A stretch of DNA of 64,000 nucleotides from Hahella sp. CCB-MM4 (GCF_002260525.1 NZ_MRYI01000013.1:124001-188000), one strand, 5' to 3'; counted from the first letter of the stretch, positions 1-9,885 are shown. The notes: generated from the sequence alone by a model not told the origin. Numbers and translations are program-made.

Positions 1-439
1 GGATACCCATATTGGCTATCTGATACTGCTGGGTTTCGAGCCAGTCGACGTAATCTTCTTCATATTCCAGAATTTCCGTCAGCATCGAGCGGCTGACAAA
101 ATCCTTTTCCTGTTCGCAAAGTGCGATGGCGTCCTTGAGTTGTTTGATCTGCTTAAGCTGGAATTTTAAGTCACACTCCATCATCTCCTCGGTGTTCTCA
201 CCGATATGCAGCAGATCCAGTTTTTGCAGGTTCGGCATACTTTCAAGGAACAGAATACGCTCGATCAAATCATCAGCCTGTTTCATATCCTTGATAGATT
301 TCTTATAGGCGGCTTCATTGAGTTCTTCGAAGCCCCAATTGCGATACATCCTCGCATGCAGGAAGTAGCGGTTGATCGACGTCAGCTCAGAAGTGAGCAC
401 GCCGTTAAGAGCGGTAATAATCTGATCGTTCGATTTCAT
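1..439 (-). CDS. bfr: Bacterioferritin subunit with heme ligand but degraded ferroxidase site (C-terminus cut off by window edge)
   Basis: The minus-strand frame opens at an ATG at 439-437 and runs off the left edge after 146 codons; bacterioferritins are about 155-160 aa, so only the last ten or so residues are missing. The family core is clear (ERILFLES near residues 60-67, IGENTEEM near 79-86, WLETQ near 133-137). Met52, the heme axial ligand of bacterioferritins, is present. Of the six classical di-iron ligands, Glu18 and Glu127 are kept, but position 51 is Asp, 54 is Gln, 94 is Gln and 130 is Tyr. This pattern fits the heme-binding, catalytically weak partner of a two-subunit bacterioferritin; the ferroxidase-competent partner might lie just beyond the left edge (inference). 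It would store iron in the cytoplasm. Confidence 0.9.
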   Translation of the reverse strand, partial: MKSNDQIITALNGVLTSELTSINRYFLHARMYRNWGFEELNEAAYKKSIKDMKQADDLIERILFLESMPNLQKLDLLHIGENTEEMMECDLKFQLKQIKQLKDAIALCEQEKDFVSRSMLTEILEYEEDYVDWLETQQYQIANMGI

Positions 440-752
440 GGAGCAGCACCGACGTATTGAAAGTGAGTGTTTAAAACAGAATGTACGCGAAATAAGTCGG
501 GACAGTTTAGCCACATTTGCGGAAAATCACAAAAATTTCCTTATATTTCAATCAATTATTAATGTTATCAATTTTCATTTAGATGTTGTTTTCTATTTGA
601 GAAACAGTGCTATTTGGCAACATTTCGATTCAAATTCGATAGCCGATAAGGATAAGTGCTATCCACTACTCGGTTTATGCCTATGGTGGTTCACACGTAT
701 CCAACTAGGCTTACGGGCTTTCTTAAAATACGCTCTTTTTCTTGAGGCATTT
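440..752. other. Divergent promoter region between bfr and the solute-binding protein
   Basis: 313 bp of AT-rich sequence separate the two divergent starts. The frame of the downstream gene stays open through it, but the encoded residues have no low-complexity or family signature and precede a clean signal peptide, so I treat it as non-coding. No tRNA, repeat or strong palindrome was seen. Confidence 0.5.
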
Positions 753-1490
753 ATGAAGTCGATTAGCGCATGGGTTTTACTGCTGCTTTTATCTCAGACG
801 GCTCTGGCAGACCCGGAAGTTTTTAATCTGGTTACTGAGAATTTCCCTCCTTTTAATATGAGCCTGAATGGCAACGAATTTGAACATGACGAGGAATACA
901 TTGGAGGTCTCAGCACCGAGGTTGTTCAGGAGTTATTCCACAGGGCGAAGTATCCCTATCGAATGAAACTGCGAAACTGGAACTATGCCTACAACTTTGT
1001 GCAGCGTAATCCCTATCGGGGAGTATTTGGTACCGAACTGACCGAAGCCCGGCAGCCAATGTTCAAGTGGGTCGGTCCCATCGCAAACAATGACTGGGTT
1101 CTGTTTGCTCTGGAAGACAGCAAAATCCAGCTCAAGACACTGGAAGATGCCAAAGCCTATCGTATCGGCTGTTATAAAGATGATTCCCGGGCTCAATTCC
1201 TGAAAGACAGCGGCTTCAAAGCTGCCGAACTGGACGACGACGGCCTGAACCCCAAGCGTCTGCGCGACAAGGAAATCGATCTCTGGATCAGCAGCACGGT
1301 ATCAGGCTACTACTATGCTCGGAAAGCAGGAATCACCAATATCAAACCTGTATTCACTATCCGCAGTACCAACCTGTACCTGGCCATGAACAAGGACACT
1401 CCGGATGCATACATCGACAAACTCAACGGCATCTTGTGGGAAATGAAGGAAGAGGGAGTGATTGAGAAGATTGCGGCGAAATACCGGTAA
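753..1490 (+). CDS. Periplasmic solute-binding protein, family 3 (amino-acid ABC-type)
   Basis: A 245-aa protein starting at the ATG at 753, preceded by a GAGG and followed at once by a signal peptide (MKSISAWVLLLLLSQTALA, cleavage after ALA near residue 19). The mature part has the SBP_bac_3 layout: an N-terminal strand with a FPPFN-type motif, GGLSTEVVQELFHRA, a central FGTELTEAR and a C-terminal EMKEEGVIEKIAAKY helix. No permease or ATPase gene is next to it, so it may be an orphan binding or sensing protein rather than part of a dedicated transporter. An upstream in-frame ATG at 438 exists but would bury the signal peptide. Ligand unknown. Confidence 0.85.
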   Translation: MKSISAWVLLLLLSQTALADPEVFNLVTENFPPFNMSLNGNEFEHDEEYIGGLSTEVVQELFHRAKYPYRMKLRNWNYAYNFVQRNPYRGVFGTELTEARQPMFKWVGPIANNDWVLFALEDSKIQLKTLEDAKAYRIGCYKDDSRAQFLKDSGFKAAELDDDGLNPKRLRDKEIDLWISSTVSGYYYARKAGITNIKPVFTIRSTNLYLAMNKDTPDAYIDKLNGILWEMKEEGVIEKIAAKYR

Positions 1491-1501
1491 CGGTATTTCG
1501 C
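1476..1501 (+). terminator. Perfect 11-bp hairpin spanning the stop codon of the solute-binding protein gene
   Basis: Arms GCGAAATACCG (1476-1486) and CGGTATTTCGC (1491-1501) are exact reverse complements; the four-base loop GTAA contains the TAA stop (1488-1490). No U-tract follows, so it may stabilise the 3' end rather than act as a classical intrinsic terminator. Confidence 0.4.
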
Positions 1502-1803
1502 TCAGCAGCCTCACATTCTTCTCCACGAACATTGGCTCGATTACATTCAGCACATTGACAAGCATCTATAACTCCCTATAGTTGGCCGCTGTCCGATCGT
1601 TAAGGCATAAGGGTGCATAATGTGTAAACGCCTTAATGATGGACCGGGCTATCCCCTGCCTCTATTTGTTTGCCAGCCCCCTTCACGGTCTCCGATACTT
1701 GCACTTGCCAGAGTAGGAGAAGTTCAAAGTACAACCATGTAAATCCCTCCAGGGATTTACAGACGCGGGCCTCAGGGCTTGAATATTGATAAAGGAGAAC
1801 CTC
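1491..1803. other. gltA upstream region
   Basis: 313 bp without a credible gene. It should hold the gltA promoter. The one clear structure is the palindrome at 1739-1760, listed separately. Confidence 0.4.
1739..1760 (+). promoter_or_regulatory. Perfect 22-bp palindrome in the gltA leader
   Basis: GTAAATCCCT, two bases, then AGGGATTTAC: a perfect inverted repeat ending 43 bp before the gltA start codon. The tiny loop favours a protein-binding operator or very tight hairpin. No U-run follows, so it is not a terminator. Its partner is unknown. Confidence 0.45.
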
Positions 1804-3081
1804 ATGACCGACAAGAAAGCACAACTTTCGGTGGGTAACAAAGTAATAGAGCTACCCGTCTATTCCGGCTCCATCGGACCAGATGTCATCGATATTCGCA
1901 GCCTTGCCCAGGAAGGACTCTTCACCTTCGACCCTGGTTTCATGTCGACAGCATCCTGCGAGTCAAAGATCACTTACATTGACGGCGCTAATGGGGTTCT
2001 TCTGCATCGCGGCTATCCTATTGAGCAACTTGTTGAAAACTCTGATTTCATCGAAGTTTGCTACTTATTGCTTCACGGAGAACTCCCCTCCCCGGAGGAA
2101 AACGAAAAGTTTCACGACACCGTCAAATCCCACACGATGGTTCAGGATCAAATAAGGCACTTCTTTAAGGGTTTTCGTCGTGATGCACACCCCATGGCAA
2201 TCATGTGTGGCGTAGTGGGAGCGCTCTCAGCCTTTTACCATGACAATTTGGACTTTTCAGACGAACGCCAACGTGAAATTGCAGCTTTCCGCCTGATTGC
2301 CAAGATCCCTACACTGGCTGCCATGTGCTACAAGTACACCTTGGGCCAACCGTTTATCAATCCCCGCAACGACCTTAGCTATGCGGAAAACTTTCTCCAT
2401 ATGATGTTTGCCACACCATGTGAGGAATACAAGGTGTCTCCTGTTTTGGCCAGGGCAATGGACCAGATTTTTATTCTCCACGCCGACCACGGGCAAAATG
2501 CTTCCACAGCCACCGTGCGCTTGGCAGGATCCAGCCAGGCAAACCCATTCGCGTGTATTGCGTCCGGCATTGCCGCCCTGTGGGGGCCCTCTCACGGAGG
2601 AGCCAACGAGGCAGTTCTATGCATGCTGCAGGAAATCGGCGATGAGTCACGCATCGATGAATACCTGGCAAAAGCCAGGGACAAAAACGATCCCTTCCGG
2701 CTGATGGGGTTCGGTCACAGGGTCTACAAGAACTTCGACCCTCGTGCCAAAATTCTGCGCCAGACCTGCCATGAAGTCCTACAGGAACTGGGACTACAGG
2801 ACGATCCAATGTTCAGGGTGGCACAACGACTGGAACAGATTGCCCTCGAAGACCAGTACTTCATTGAGCGTAAGCTTTATCCAAACGTGGATTTTTACTC
2901 CGGCATCATATTGAAGGCCATTGGCATTCCCCTGCCGATGCTCACCGTCATTTTTGCCGTGTCCCGCACTATCGGATGGGTTGCTCATTGGCATGAAATG
3001 ATCAGCGAAAGCTTTCGAATTGGCCGTCCGCGTCAGCTGTACACAGGACTTACCATGCGTAATCATCCTGACACAGACTGA
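1804..3081 (+). CDS. gltA: Citrate synthase (type II, NADH-sensitive hexameric family)
   Basis: 425 aa, the usual length for the Gram-negative enzyme, which condenses acetyl-CoA and oxaloacetate at the entry of the TCA cycle. The ATG at 1804 has a strong AAAGGAG seven bases upstream and gives the expected N-terminus [19 protein letters not shown]; an in-frame ATG at 1786 lacks this. Catalytic regions are intact: [10 protein letters not shown] (first catalytic His), [14 protein letters not shown] (second His) and YPNVDFYSG (catalytic Asp). It stands alone, with a terminator directly downstream shared with no other plus-strand gene. Confidence 0.97.
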   Translation: MTDKKAQLSVGNKVIELPVYSGSIGPDVIDIRSLAQEGLFTFDPGFMSTASCESKITYIDGANGVLLHRGYPIEQLVENSDFIEVCYLLLHGELPSPEENEKFHDTVKSHTMVQDQIRHFFKGFRRDAHPMAIMCGVVGALSAFYHDNLDFSDERQREIAAFRLIAKIPTLAAMCYKYTLGQPFINPRNDLSYAENFLHMMFATPCEEYKVSPVLARAMDQIFILHADHGQNASTATVRLAGSSQANPFACIASGIAALWGPSHGGANEAVLCMLQEIGDESRIDEYLAKARDKNDPFRLMGFGHRVYKNFDPRAKILRQTCHEVLQELGLQDDPMFRVAQRLEQIALEDQYFIERKLYPNVDFYSGIILKAIGIPLPMLTVIFAVSRTIGWVAHWHEMISESFRIGRPRQLYTGLTMRNHPDTD

Positions 3082-3094
3082 TATTAACGCTACG

Positions 3095-3127
3095 AGCCCG
3101 CTTCAATCATGTGAGGCGGGCTTTTTA
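3095..3127 (+). terminator. Intrinsic terminator of gltA
   Basis: Stem AGCCCGC (3095-3101) pairs with GCGGGCT (3116-3122) and is followed by a run of T residues. It lies 14 bp after the gltA stop and just before the convergent parE 3' end. Confidence 0.85.
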
Positions 3128-3141
3128 TTCAAGACTCACAA

Positions 3142-5037
3142 CTAAACCGCAATCTCCGCCAGATTACCCTTCGTCTCCAGCCAGCTCTTGCGATCCCCTG
3201 CCCGTTTCTTCGCCAGCATCATGTCGAGCATCTCGTTGGTGCTGCCGTCGTCATCTTCGATGGTGAGTTGAACGAGGCGGCGGGTGTCGCGGGCCATGGT
3301 GGTTTCGCGGAGTTGCATGGGGTTCATTTCACCCAGACCTTTGAAGCGCTGGACGTTGGGTTTGCCTTTTTTCTTCTCGGCGGCGATACGGTCGAGGATA
3401 CCCTGTTTTTCATAGTCGTCGAGGGCGTAGTAGACGTCCTTGCCGATATCGATACGGTACAGGGGGGGCATGGCGACGAAGACATGACCGGCGTCGACCA
3501 GAGGACGGAAGTGACGGGTAAACAACGCACACAGCAAGGTGGCGATATGAAGACCATCAGAGTCCGCATCGGCGAGGATACAGATCTTGCCGTAACGGAG
3601 TGATTCAAGATTGGTGGAACCCGGGTCGACACCCAGTGCCACGGCTATATCATGGACTTCCTGAGATGCCAGGATCTGCTCAGAATCCACTTCCCAGGTG
3701 TTCAGGATCTTACCCCGCAACGGCATGATGGCCTGATATTCGCGGTCACGAGCCTGTTTGGCAGAGCCGCCTGCAGAATCACCCTCCACCAGGAACAACT
3801 CGCTCTGCATCGCATCGCTGCCGCTACAGTCGGCCAGCTTACCGGGTAGTGCAGGCCCTTGGGTAACTTTCTTACGTTCGACTTTTTTCGCCGCCCGCAG
3901 ACGCCGCTGGGCATTGCTGATGGCCAGTTCAGCCAATTGTTCCGCATCCGCAGTATGCTGGTTCAGCCACAGGCTGAAGGAATCTTTGACCACCCCGGAA
4001 ACAAAGGTGGCGCATTCGCGAGAGGACAAACGCTCTTTGGTCTGACCAGAGAACTGGGGCTCCTGGATCTTGACCGATAATACGTAGCAGCACTTGTCCC
4101 AGACATCTTCCGGTGTCAGCTTGACGCCACGCGGCATCAGATTACGGAACTCACAGAACTCCCTGAGAGCTTCCAGCAGGCCGGTACGCAAACCATTCAC
4201 ATGAGTACCGCCTTGAGCGGTGGGAATCAGGTTCACATAGCTCTCAGTGATCATTTCACCGCCTTCCGGCAACCACTGGACAGCCCAGTCGACCGCTTCC
4301 GTATTACCCGCCATCTGACCGATAAAGGGCTCTTCCGGCAAAGTAATCAGTGTTTGTGTAGTGCCACGCAAGTAATCTCTTAATCCGTCCTCGTAATACC
4401 ACTCTTCCTTGTCTCCGGTGTTCTCATCCCGGAAGGTCACCTTAAGACCGGAGCAAAGCACGGCCTTGGCTCGAAGGATATGGCGCAATCTGGACAGTGA
4501 AAACTTGGGTGAATCGAAGTACTTGGGATCAGGCAGGAATTTAACGGTTGTACCGGTATTGCGCTTGCCGCAGGTATCGATCACTTCCAGGTCGCTGGTT
4601 TTGTCACCATTGGCAAAAGTAATGCGATGGACTTTGCTGTCACGACGTATGGTCACTTCGAGATCCAGCGACAGAGCGTTGACCACTGACACCCCAACCC
4701 CGTGAAGACCACCGGAAAACTGATAGTTTTTGTTGGAGAACTTACCGCCGGCATGCAGTTTGGTCAGGATCAGCTCGACCCCGGGTATACCCTCTTCTTT
4801 GTGGATGTCTACCGGCATCCCACGCCCATCGTCAGTCACCGACAGAGAGCCGTCCTTATGCAACACCACATCCATCTGCCGGGCATGGCCGGCCAACGCT
4901 TCATCCACGCTGTTATCGATGACTTCCTGAGCCAGGTGATTCGGCCGGGTGGTATCGGTATACATCCCGGGCCGCCGGCGAACAGGATCAAGGCCATTTA
5001 AAACTTCAATAGAATCAGCATTATAGTTGTTGGACAA
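3142..5037 (-). CDS. parE: DNA topoisomerase IV subunit B
   Basis: 631 aa, typical of ParE. The N-terminal GHKL ATPase shows PVRRRPGMYTDT, EVIDNSVDEALAG and DDGRGMPVD, the transducer has the GQTKERL loop, and the TOPRIM part has VEGDSAGGSAKQARDR and DADSDGLHI. The short C-terminal half (no GyrB-type insertion) and the residues around the Toprim domain indicate ParE rather than GyrB. Translation begins at a TTG (5037-5035) placed seven bases after AGGAG. The enzyme pairs with ParC, not in this window, to decatenate daughter chromosomes. Confidence 0.96.
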   Translation of the reverse strand: MSNNYNADSIEVLNGLDPVRRRPGMYTDTTRPNHLAQEVIDNSVDEALAGHARQMDVVLHKDGSLSVTDDGRGMPVDIHKEEGIPGVELILTKLHAGGKFSNKNYQFSGGLHGVGVSVVNALSLDLEVTIRRDSKVHRITFANGDKTSDLEVIDTCGKRNTGTTVKFLPDPKYFDSPKFSLSRLRHILRAKAVLCSGLKVTFRDENTGDKEEWYYEDGLRDYLRGTTQTLITLPEEPFIGQMAGNTEAVDWAVQWLPEGGEMITESYVNLIPTAQGGTHVNGLRTGLLEALREFCEFRNLMPRGVKLTPEDVWDKCCYVLSVKIQEPQFSGQTKERLSSRECATFVSGVVKDSFSLWLNQHTADAEQLAELAISNAQRRLRAAKKVERKKVTQGPALPGKLADCSGSDAMQSELFLVEGDSAGGSAKQARDREYQAIMPLRGKILNTWEVDSEQILASQEVHDIAVALGVDPGSTNLESLRYGKICILADADSDGLHIATLLCALFTRHFRPLVDAGHVFVAMPPLYRIDIGKDVYYALDDYEKQGILDRIAAEKKKGKPNVQRFKGLGEMNPMQLRETTMARDTRRLVQLTIEDDDGSTNEMLDMMLAKKRAGDRKSWLETKGNLAEIAV

Positions 5038-5162
5038 GTCAAAACTCCTGAAAACTTACGTAATCGTGAGGCCTGCGCGAACTGATCAGAACCTGCGAAT
5101 TGGCAAAATGTACCTAGCCCGGAGAATTGTTTCAATGGTCAAATGCGAACTCCGTCAGGAAC

Positions 5163-5189
5163 CTCCCGGCTTTTAGGCAACGCCGGGAG
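5163..5189. other. 8-bp GC-rich hairpin downstream of the subtilase gene
   Basis: CTCCCGGC (5163-5170) pairs with GCCGGGAG (5182-5189) around an 11-base loop. It lies past the 3' end of the minus-strand subtilase gene, but no U-tract follows on that strand, so terminator function is only possible. Confidence 0.35.
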
Positions 5190-5198
5190 TGCATTTTG

Positions 5199-5250
5199 TT
5201 TCCGGGAAAGATCTAATTTCCGGGAAAATTCTTATTTCCGGAAAAAACCT
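5199..5250. repeat. 18-bp imperfect tandem repeat, about 3 copies
   Basis: Units begin TTTCCGGGAAA at 5199 and 5217, with a third TTTCCGGAAA at 5235 that runs into the stop codon of the subtilase gene. Each unit carries a near-palindromic TTTCC(G)GGAAA core. Confidence 0.75.
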
Positions 5251-7820
5251 CAGTGATGGGGAAATCCTTCCAGGGGCACCTGGACTGCCGTGCTGCTGGT
5301 GGAGACGGCTCCACTGTATCCTGTGGCAAATGTCAAACCACTGCGGTTTCCAGTGATTTCGATTACTTCCGGCTGACTGGTAAATGGATAAAAGCCGCAG
5401 GCTTCACCCTTATCGCAGATAGTTCCATCATTATCATTGTCACTCCCCGCATTCAATATATATTTACCAGCAGGAACATTGGTTATAGTAAAAGTATACT
5501 TACCATTATTAGCAACAGCTGTCGCTTGATAATAATCCTTTGCAGGGGTTCCTTGGATCGTCACAACGGAGTCCTCATCCGTTAATAATATATAGTGACG
5601 ACCTGCGTCAGGAGAGTTCGACGGGTCAACCAAAACCAGAGTAATGGGAATTGTTAAGGTTTTATTCTCTACTATTGGACCAGTGCCCGGATCCTTAGTT
5701 GAGGTGTAGTTAAATACAATTTCCCCAGAGTAACTGCCGCCCAAGTCCAAGCCTGTTTCATCCACTACGACGTTGTAGGCAGTTCCATCCATAGGCCCGC
5801 TTTCAGCTACCGTTAGCCACGACGCAGTACCTTCAGATTCAAAATTGAAACCATCCAGAACCACTCCGTCCGGGATTGTCAAAATCAGCGTTTCAGTGCC
5901 GCTGTTAGTAAAGACAATACTACTGTCACTAGCACTGATAGTAGGGAAAGTTATAGCCCCTGCGGCTTGGATGGCTTTGGGGGCACTTATTAACCCATAT
6001 CCATAAATATCATCTCTGCCAACCTCTCCCAGATCGACAGTTATATCGCCACTCTGCAGCAAACTATTAGCGTCAGCTGAATTAAATGATTCAAAGTTTT
6101 CGTTTTTTATCTGCTTCATAAGCGCCATAACCCCCGCAATATGGGGCGTTGCCATAGAAGTTCCAATCTTAAAACCGTATGAGTTCAGCACTGTCCCATT
6201 ATAATTATCCCCAGTAGTAGAATATATTTGTGAGAATTCATCTCCTCCAGGAGCTGCCACATCTATTGTTGATCCAAAATTGGAATAGTGGGCTTTCTGA
6301 TTGTTGAGATCAGTGGCTGATACTGAAATCACGCCATTATAAGCCGCTGGATAATATGGAATATTGGTTTTGTCATTCCCCGCTGCTGCAACAACAATCA
6401 CTCCAGCATCAATAGCATCAATAACAGCCTGACCAAGGGAAGAAGAATATCCGGGACCACCAAGGCTCATATTGATAACGTCAGCTTTTTTGGAAGGTAA
6501 GGTACCAGAGCTGTTGGAGAGCTGGGCGGCATAACGAATCCCTTGAATCAAATCAGCATCACTACCACTACCGTTTGACCCCAATACCCGAATTGGCATT
6601 ATCCTAGATTTATAAGCTACTCCAATTCCACCAATACTATTACTCTCTGCGGCAACAATGCCTGCCACATGAGTACCATGAAAACTACCACCGCCAGGAT
6701 CTGATGGATCAGAATCTATACCATCCCCATCACTAGAAGAAGAGGAAGAACTAACAAAGTCATAACCTACCACTGACATTCCGTTGCGCAACAGTTGATT
6801 TGATAAATCAGGGTGATCCAAGAGCACACCTGTGTCAATTACAGCAATAACCACCCCTATACCATTACTATCCTCCCAAGCCGCAGGAAGCCCGATCTGA
6901 GGATAGTTCCACTGCAAGTGGTAATCCGGATCAACAGGGGTCACTTCAAGCGACTTCCGAATGTAATTAGGTTCTGCCAAGAGGATATCCGGCCGGGACT
7001 TCAAAGACTTGATCATTTCCAATGTCTTTTCGCGAAGCTCACTACTACTTAGCCCTGCTGATTGCCTTGTTCCGCTGGACTCAGTGAAACTAAAGCGAAA
7101 CAGGCCATGGGTTCCTTCATCATTCATCCGTTCGATAAAATAACCCGGTAAAGGCACATCCGCGACACTGGTCGCTGAGATTCCCGGCACATATTGAATG
7201 ATTGCCTCCCCTGGAACAAATTCTGCGCTGTCCTCTGATGCAGCCAATGTCGCGATATCCGCATCACCGGCTACATTCAGTATGTAAGTAGACGGGCCGG
7301 CGGAGTTAATTACTTCAATGTAAAAGTTACCAGAATCAGGAGCTGTGAGCGTTACTGATGAATTATCGGCAATAACTCCAGTGTCGACAGCAATATCGGG
7401 GTCAGCTTGCCGATACAATGAAGCAGTAATAGATGTAAGCCCCGTATCCGCATCATAGGCAGAAATCATCACTTCCTGTCCGGCAATCAGTGTGGTCAGG
7501 TAGACATCCGTGGTGTCAACAAAATAGGGATACCCAGTGCTGTAGATTCCCGATGAGCTGCTGACATACCCACCAATTATCGAGGGGTTTGGCACTCTTT
7601 GGGCAACGCTGGAGGAATTATTTTCCGGAGAGATATCCGTACCACCGGTATCTGAAGTATCCGCATCAACATAGACAAACTCAGGAATGGTGACCCGGCC
7701 GCTGACGCTGAAGCTATCGTCACTACCATCACTGCTGCCGCCGCCTCCACCTCCCCCGCAGGCGACCAAAGTCACTGTCGTCGTTACGATTAAAAGCAGG
7801 CGTTGGAAACCATGAGGCAT
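5250..7820 (-). CDS. Lipid-anchored subtilisin-like serine protease (S8) with N-terminal PPC-like domain
   Basis: The ATG at 7820 is chosen because AAGGA lies seven bases upstream; this gives 856 aa with a lipoprotein signal peptide ending in LVAC (lipid-modified Cys21) followed by a poly-Gly/Ser tether. Residues about 90-185 resemble a bacterial pre-peptidase (PPC) beta-sandwich, then an inhibitor-like segment (EAIIQYVPG, LLAEPNYIR) precedes the S8 domain. The catalytic triad is Asp329 (VIDTG), His381 (HGTHVAG) and Ser555 (GTSMATPHIAG), with Asn482 (AAGND) as oxyanion residue. A C-terminal beta-rich part (about 630-856) includes a segment like carboxypeptidase regulatory domains. It should act at the cell envelope on extracellular proteins. 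The gene is divergent from the amidase. Confidence 0.9.
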   Translation of the reverse strand: MPHGFQRLLLIVTTTVTLVACGGGGGGGSSDGSDDSFSVSGRVTIPEFVYVDADTSDTGGTDISPENNSSSVAQRVPNPSIIGGYVSSSSGIYSTGYPYFVDTTDVYLTTLIAGQEVMISAYDADTGLTSITASLYRQADPDIAVDTGVIADNSSVTLTAPDSGNFYIEVINSAGPSTYILNVAGDADIATLAASEDSAEFVPGEAIIQYVPGISATSVADVPLPGYFIERMNDEGTHGLFRFSFTESSGTRQSAGLSSSELREKTLEMIKSLKSRPDILLAEPNYIRKSLEVTPVDPDYHLQWNYPQIGLPAAWEDSNGIGVVIAVIDTGVLLDHPDLSNQLLRNGMSVVGYDFVSSSSSSSDGDGIDSDPSDPGGGSFHGTHVAGIVAAESNSIGGIGVAYKSRIMPIRVLGSNGSGSDADLIQGIRYAAQLSNSSGTLPSKKADVINMSLGGPGYSSSLGQAVIDAIDAGVIVVAAAGNDKTNIPYYPAAYNGVISVSATDLNNQKAHYSNFGSTIDVAAPGGDEFSQIYSTTGDNYNGTVLNSYGFKIGTSMATPHIAGVMALMKQIKNENFESFNSADANSLLQSGDITVDLGEVGRDDIYGYGLISAPKAIQAAGAITFPTISASDSSIVFTNSGTETLILTIPDGVVLDGFNFESEGTASWLTVAESGPMDGTAYNVVVDETGLDLGGSYSGEIVFNYTSTKDPGTGPIVENKTLTIPITLVLVDPSNSPDAGRHYILLTDEDSVVTIQGTPAKDYYQATAVANNGKYTFTITNVPAGKYILNAGSDNDNDGTICDKGEACGFYPFTSQPEVIEITGNRSGLTFATGYSGAVSTSSTAVQVPLEGFPHH

Positions 7821-8071
7821 GCGGCAATCCTTAATGAACGAAACAAAGCATTTCAATATACTCAGTATAGAACATCTGTATCCAGACCGACCTTAAGTTA
7901 AGTGTTTCATTCTGTTTCAAAAATTCGGTTCAGACGCTTTAGAAATACGAGCGGTCATTTTAGAATTATCTCCCTGAGATGACGTTTAGAGCCCAAACCT
8001 GCCTTGTGAACTACACTGTTCGATATCAGGAAAACAACAAGAACTCATTATTATGTCGCGGATATTAAGAT

Positions 8072-9757
8072 ATGCCCTATGATTTGAAATCCCTGAAGGT
8101 ACCGCGTTTGGCGGGTGCTCCACTGAAATCCATCGTGGCACTGATGGAAAACAACTATTCCCGCACATTGCTATCTCCGGCGCTGATGAAGGAAACCGGG
8201 GCTTCGAAAATCCGTAGTACCAGACTTAATACACTGCCTACCTTTCTCCCCAAACACGCCTACGGCCGGCAGTTATCGGCAGAAAGAGCCAAGTCCACCC
8301 TGGAAATTTTCGCGGAACCGGATTTCCAGGCGAGCGAATCACCACTACCCAGTGTCATGGATTATGCCAGGGCCTACCGTAGCGGGCAGATCGGCCCGGA
8401 GGAAATCGCTGATAAAGTAATCGCCGCCATCACCGAAAGTGACCGCAAACAACCGCCGCTCCGGGCCATCATCACTACCTTTGACCAGGACATCCGACAT
8501 CAGGCCAGCGAGAGTGCCAAGCGCCTAGCCAATGGACAACCGTTAAGTCTGCTGGATGGTGTCCCCGTCGCCATTAAAGATGAAATTGATGCAGTCCCCT
8601 ACGCCACAACCGTGGGAACAAGGGTATACGGCAACGACAATTCAGCGGAGCATGATGCCACCGTGGTGGCCCGTCTGCGTGCGGCGGGAGCTGTGATCAT
8701 CGGCAAAGCCAACATGCAGGAAATCGGTATCGGCGTGACCGGTGCCAACAGCCATCACGGCCATTGCCGCAATCCACATAACCTGCACCACTATCCCGGG
8801 GGATCTTCCAGCGGAAGTGCAGCCTCCGTTGCTGCAGGTCTATGCCCGGTGGCCATCGGCGCCGACGGCGGAGGGTCCATTCGCATCCCAGCCTCCCTCT
8901 GTGGACTGGCGGGACTGAAGCCTACCTGGGGACGGGTCAGTGAACACGGCGCCTTTCCCCTATGCTGGTCAGTTGCCCATATCGGCCCTATAGGCCAGAC
9001 AGTCGACGATGTCGCCATGGCCTATGCCCTCATCGCCGGTGCGGACCCACTGGATCCTTATTGTGTTGAACAACCTCTGCCTCACTTGAGCGACTATCGC
9101 AATAAAGACCTTAGCGGTTTAACCATCGGAGTATTTTCCTCATGGTTCAGCCATGCCTCCCGGGAAGTAGTCCAAAAATGCCAGCTAGCTGTGGAGAAGC
9201 TGAAATCCCTGGGTGTGACGGTCAAGACCATCAACATTGAAGATCTTGATCTGCAGCGCATTGCCCACGCGCTGACCATCAGCTCAGAAATGCTGGCGGC
9301 TGTGGATATGGAACATCGCCACAACAGTAAAGTGTTTGCCCTGGATACCCGGCTCAATCTGGCTTTGGCCAAAGTGTTTTCCAGCACCGACTATGTCAAG
9401 GCACAGCGGGTCCGTACACTTGCGATCAATGAATTTAACCGGGTATTGCAGGATGTGGACATGATCGTTACACCGACCACGGCCATCACCGCTCCGCCGG
9501 TGCAGCAGGAATCGGATGACAGCGCAGAAAGCAATATCCAGGTACTGACAGAACTCATGCGTTTTGCCTTCCCGGCGAATCTTACCGGACTTCCCGCGCT
9601 GACAGTGCCGGTCGATTATGATGAGAAAGGGCTGCCGATTGGTCTGCAGCTAATGGGTAAGGCCTGGAGTGAGCACCTTCTTCTGCGCTGCGGCAAAGCA
9701 CTGGAAGGACTCTGCGAACGAAAGCGGGCGGCTTATTCGTTCAATATGCTGCGCTAA
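8072..9757 (+). CDS. Amidase signature family hydrolase
   Basis: 561 aa with the Ser-cisSer-Lys catalytic system: Lys169 in PVAIKDE, the cis-Ser in GGSSSGSA (about 245-247) and nucleophile Ser269 in [11 protein letters not shown]. The family hydrolyses amide bonds; substrates range from short amides to fatty acid amides and cannot be told from sequence alone. A roughly 90-residue N-terminal extension before the catalytic fold resembles longer amidases of the FAAH-like type. It begins 251 bp from the divergent protease gene; no strong Shine-Dalgarno is visible before the ATG at 8072, so a later start is possible. Confidence 0.9.
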   Translation: MPYDLKSLKVPRLAGAPLKSIVALMENNYSRTLLSPALMKETGASKIRSTRLNTLPTFLPKHAYGRQLSAERAKSTLEIFAEPDFQASESPLPSVMDYARAYRSGQIGPEEIADKVIAAITESDRKQPPLRAIITTFDQDIRHQASESAKRLANGQPLSLLDGVPVAIKDEIDAVPYATTVGTRVYGNDNSAEHDATVVARLRAAGAVIIGKANMQEIGIGVTGANSHHGHCRNPHNLHHYPGGSSSGSAASVAAGLCPVAIGADGGGSIRIPASLCGLAGLKPTWGRVSEHGAFPLCWSVAHIGPIGQTVDDVAMAYALIAGADPLDPYCVEQPLPHLSDYRNKDLSGLTIGVFSSWFSHASREVVQKCQLAVEKLKSLGVTVKTINIEDLDLQRIAHALTISSEMLAAVDMEHRHNSKVFALDTRLNLALAKVFSSTDYVKAQRVRTLAINEFNRVLQDVDMIVTPTTAITAPPVQQESDDSAESNIQVLTELMRFAFPANLTGLPALTVPVDYDEKGLPIGLQLMGKAWSEHLLLRCGKALEGLCERKRAAYSFNMLR

Positions 9758-9790
9758 AACCTATCACAAAATCACGGAACCAACCCGTAG

Positions 9791-9812
9791 GGGCGCACCT
9801 GCGTGTGCGCCC
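9791..9812. repeat. GGGGCG..ACCTGCGT palindromic element, copy 1
   Basis: Arms GGGCGCAC (9791-9798) and GTGCGCCC (9805-9812) around loop CTGCGT, preceded by CCCGTAG. A second copy at 21422-21443 has the same loop and flank but arms GGGCGAAC/GTTCGCCC. Confidence 0.75.
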
Positions 9813-9885
9813 TTCTACCCGGCCACTGTTTCTTATATCTCTTTTCTGACTTTTATCCCGATACAGGCCTCAATCTCGCTTCCGG

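Noticed and set aside
438-752. N-terminal extension of the first solute-binding protein
   Set aside because: The open frame is there, but it precedes a clean signal peptide at 753 and has no homologous character.
9791-9812. Terminator for the amidase
   Set aside because: The stem is strong but lacks a U-run and recurs at 21422 in an upstream region, so it is better seen as a repeated palindromic element.
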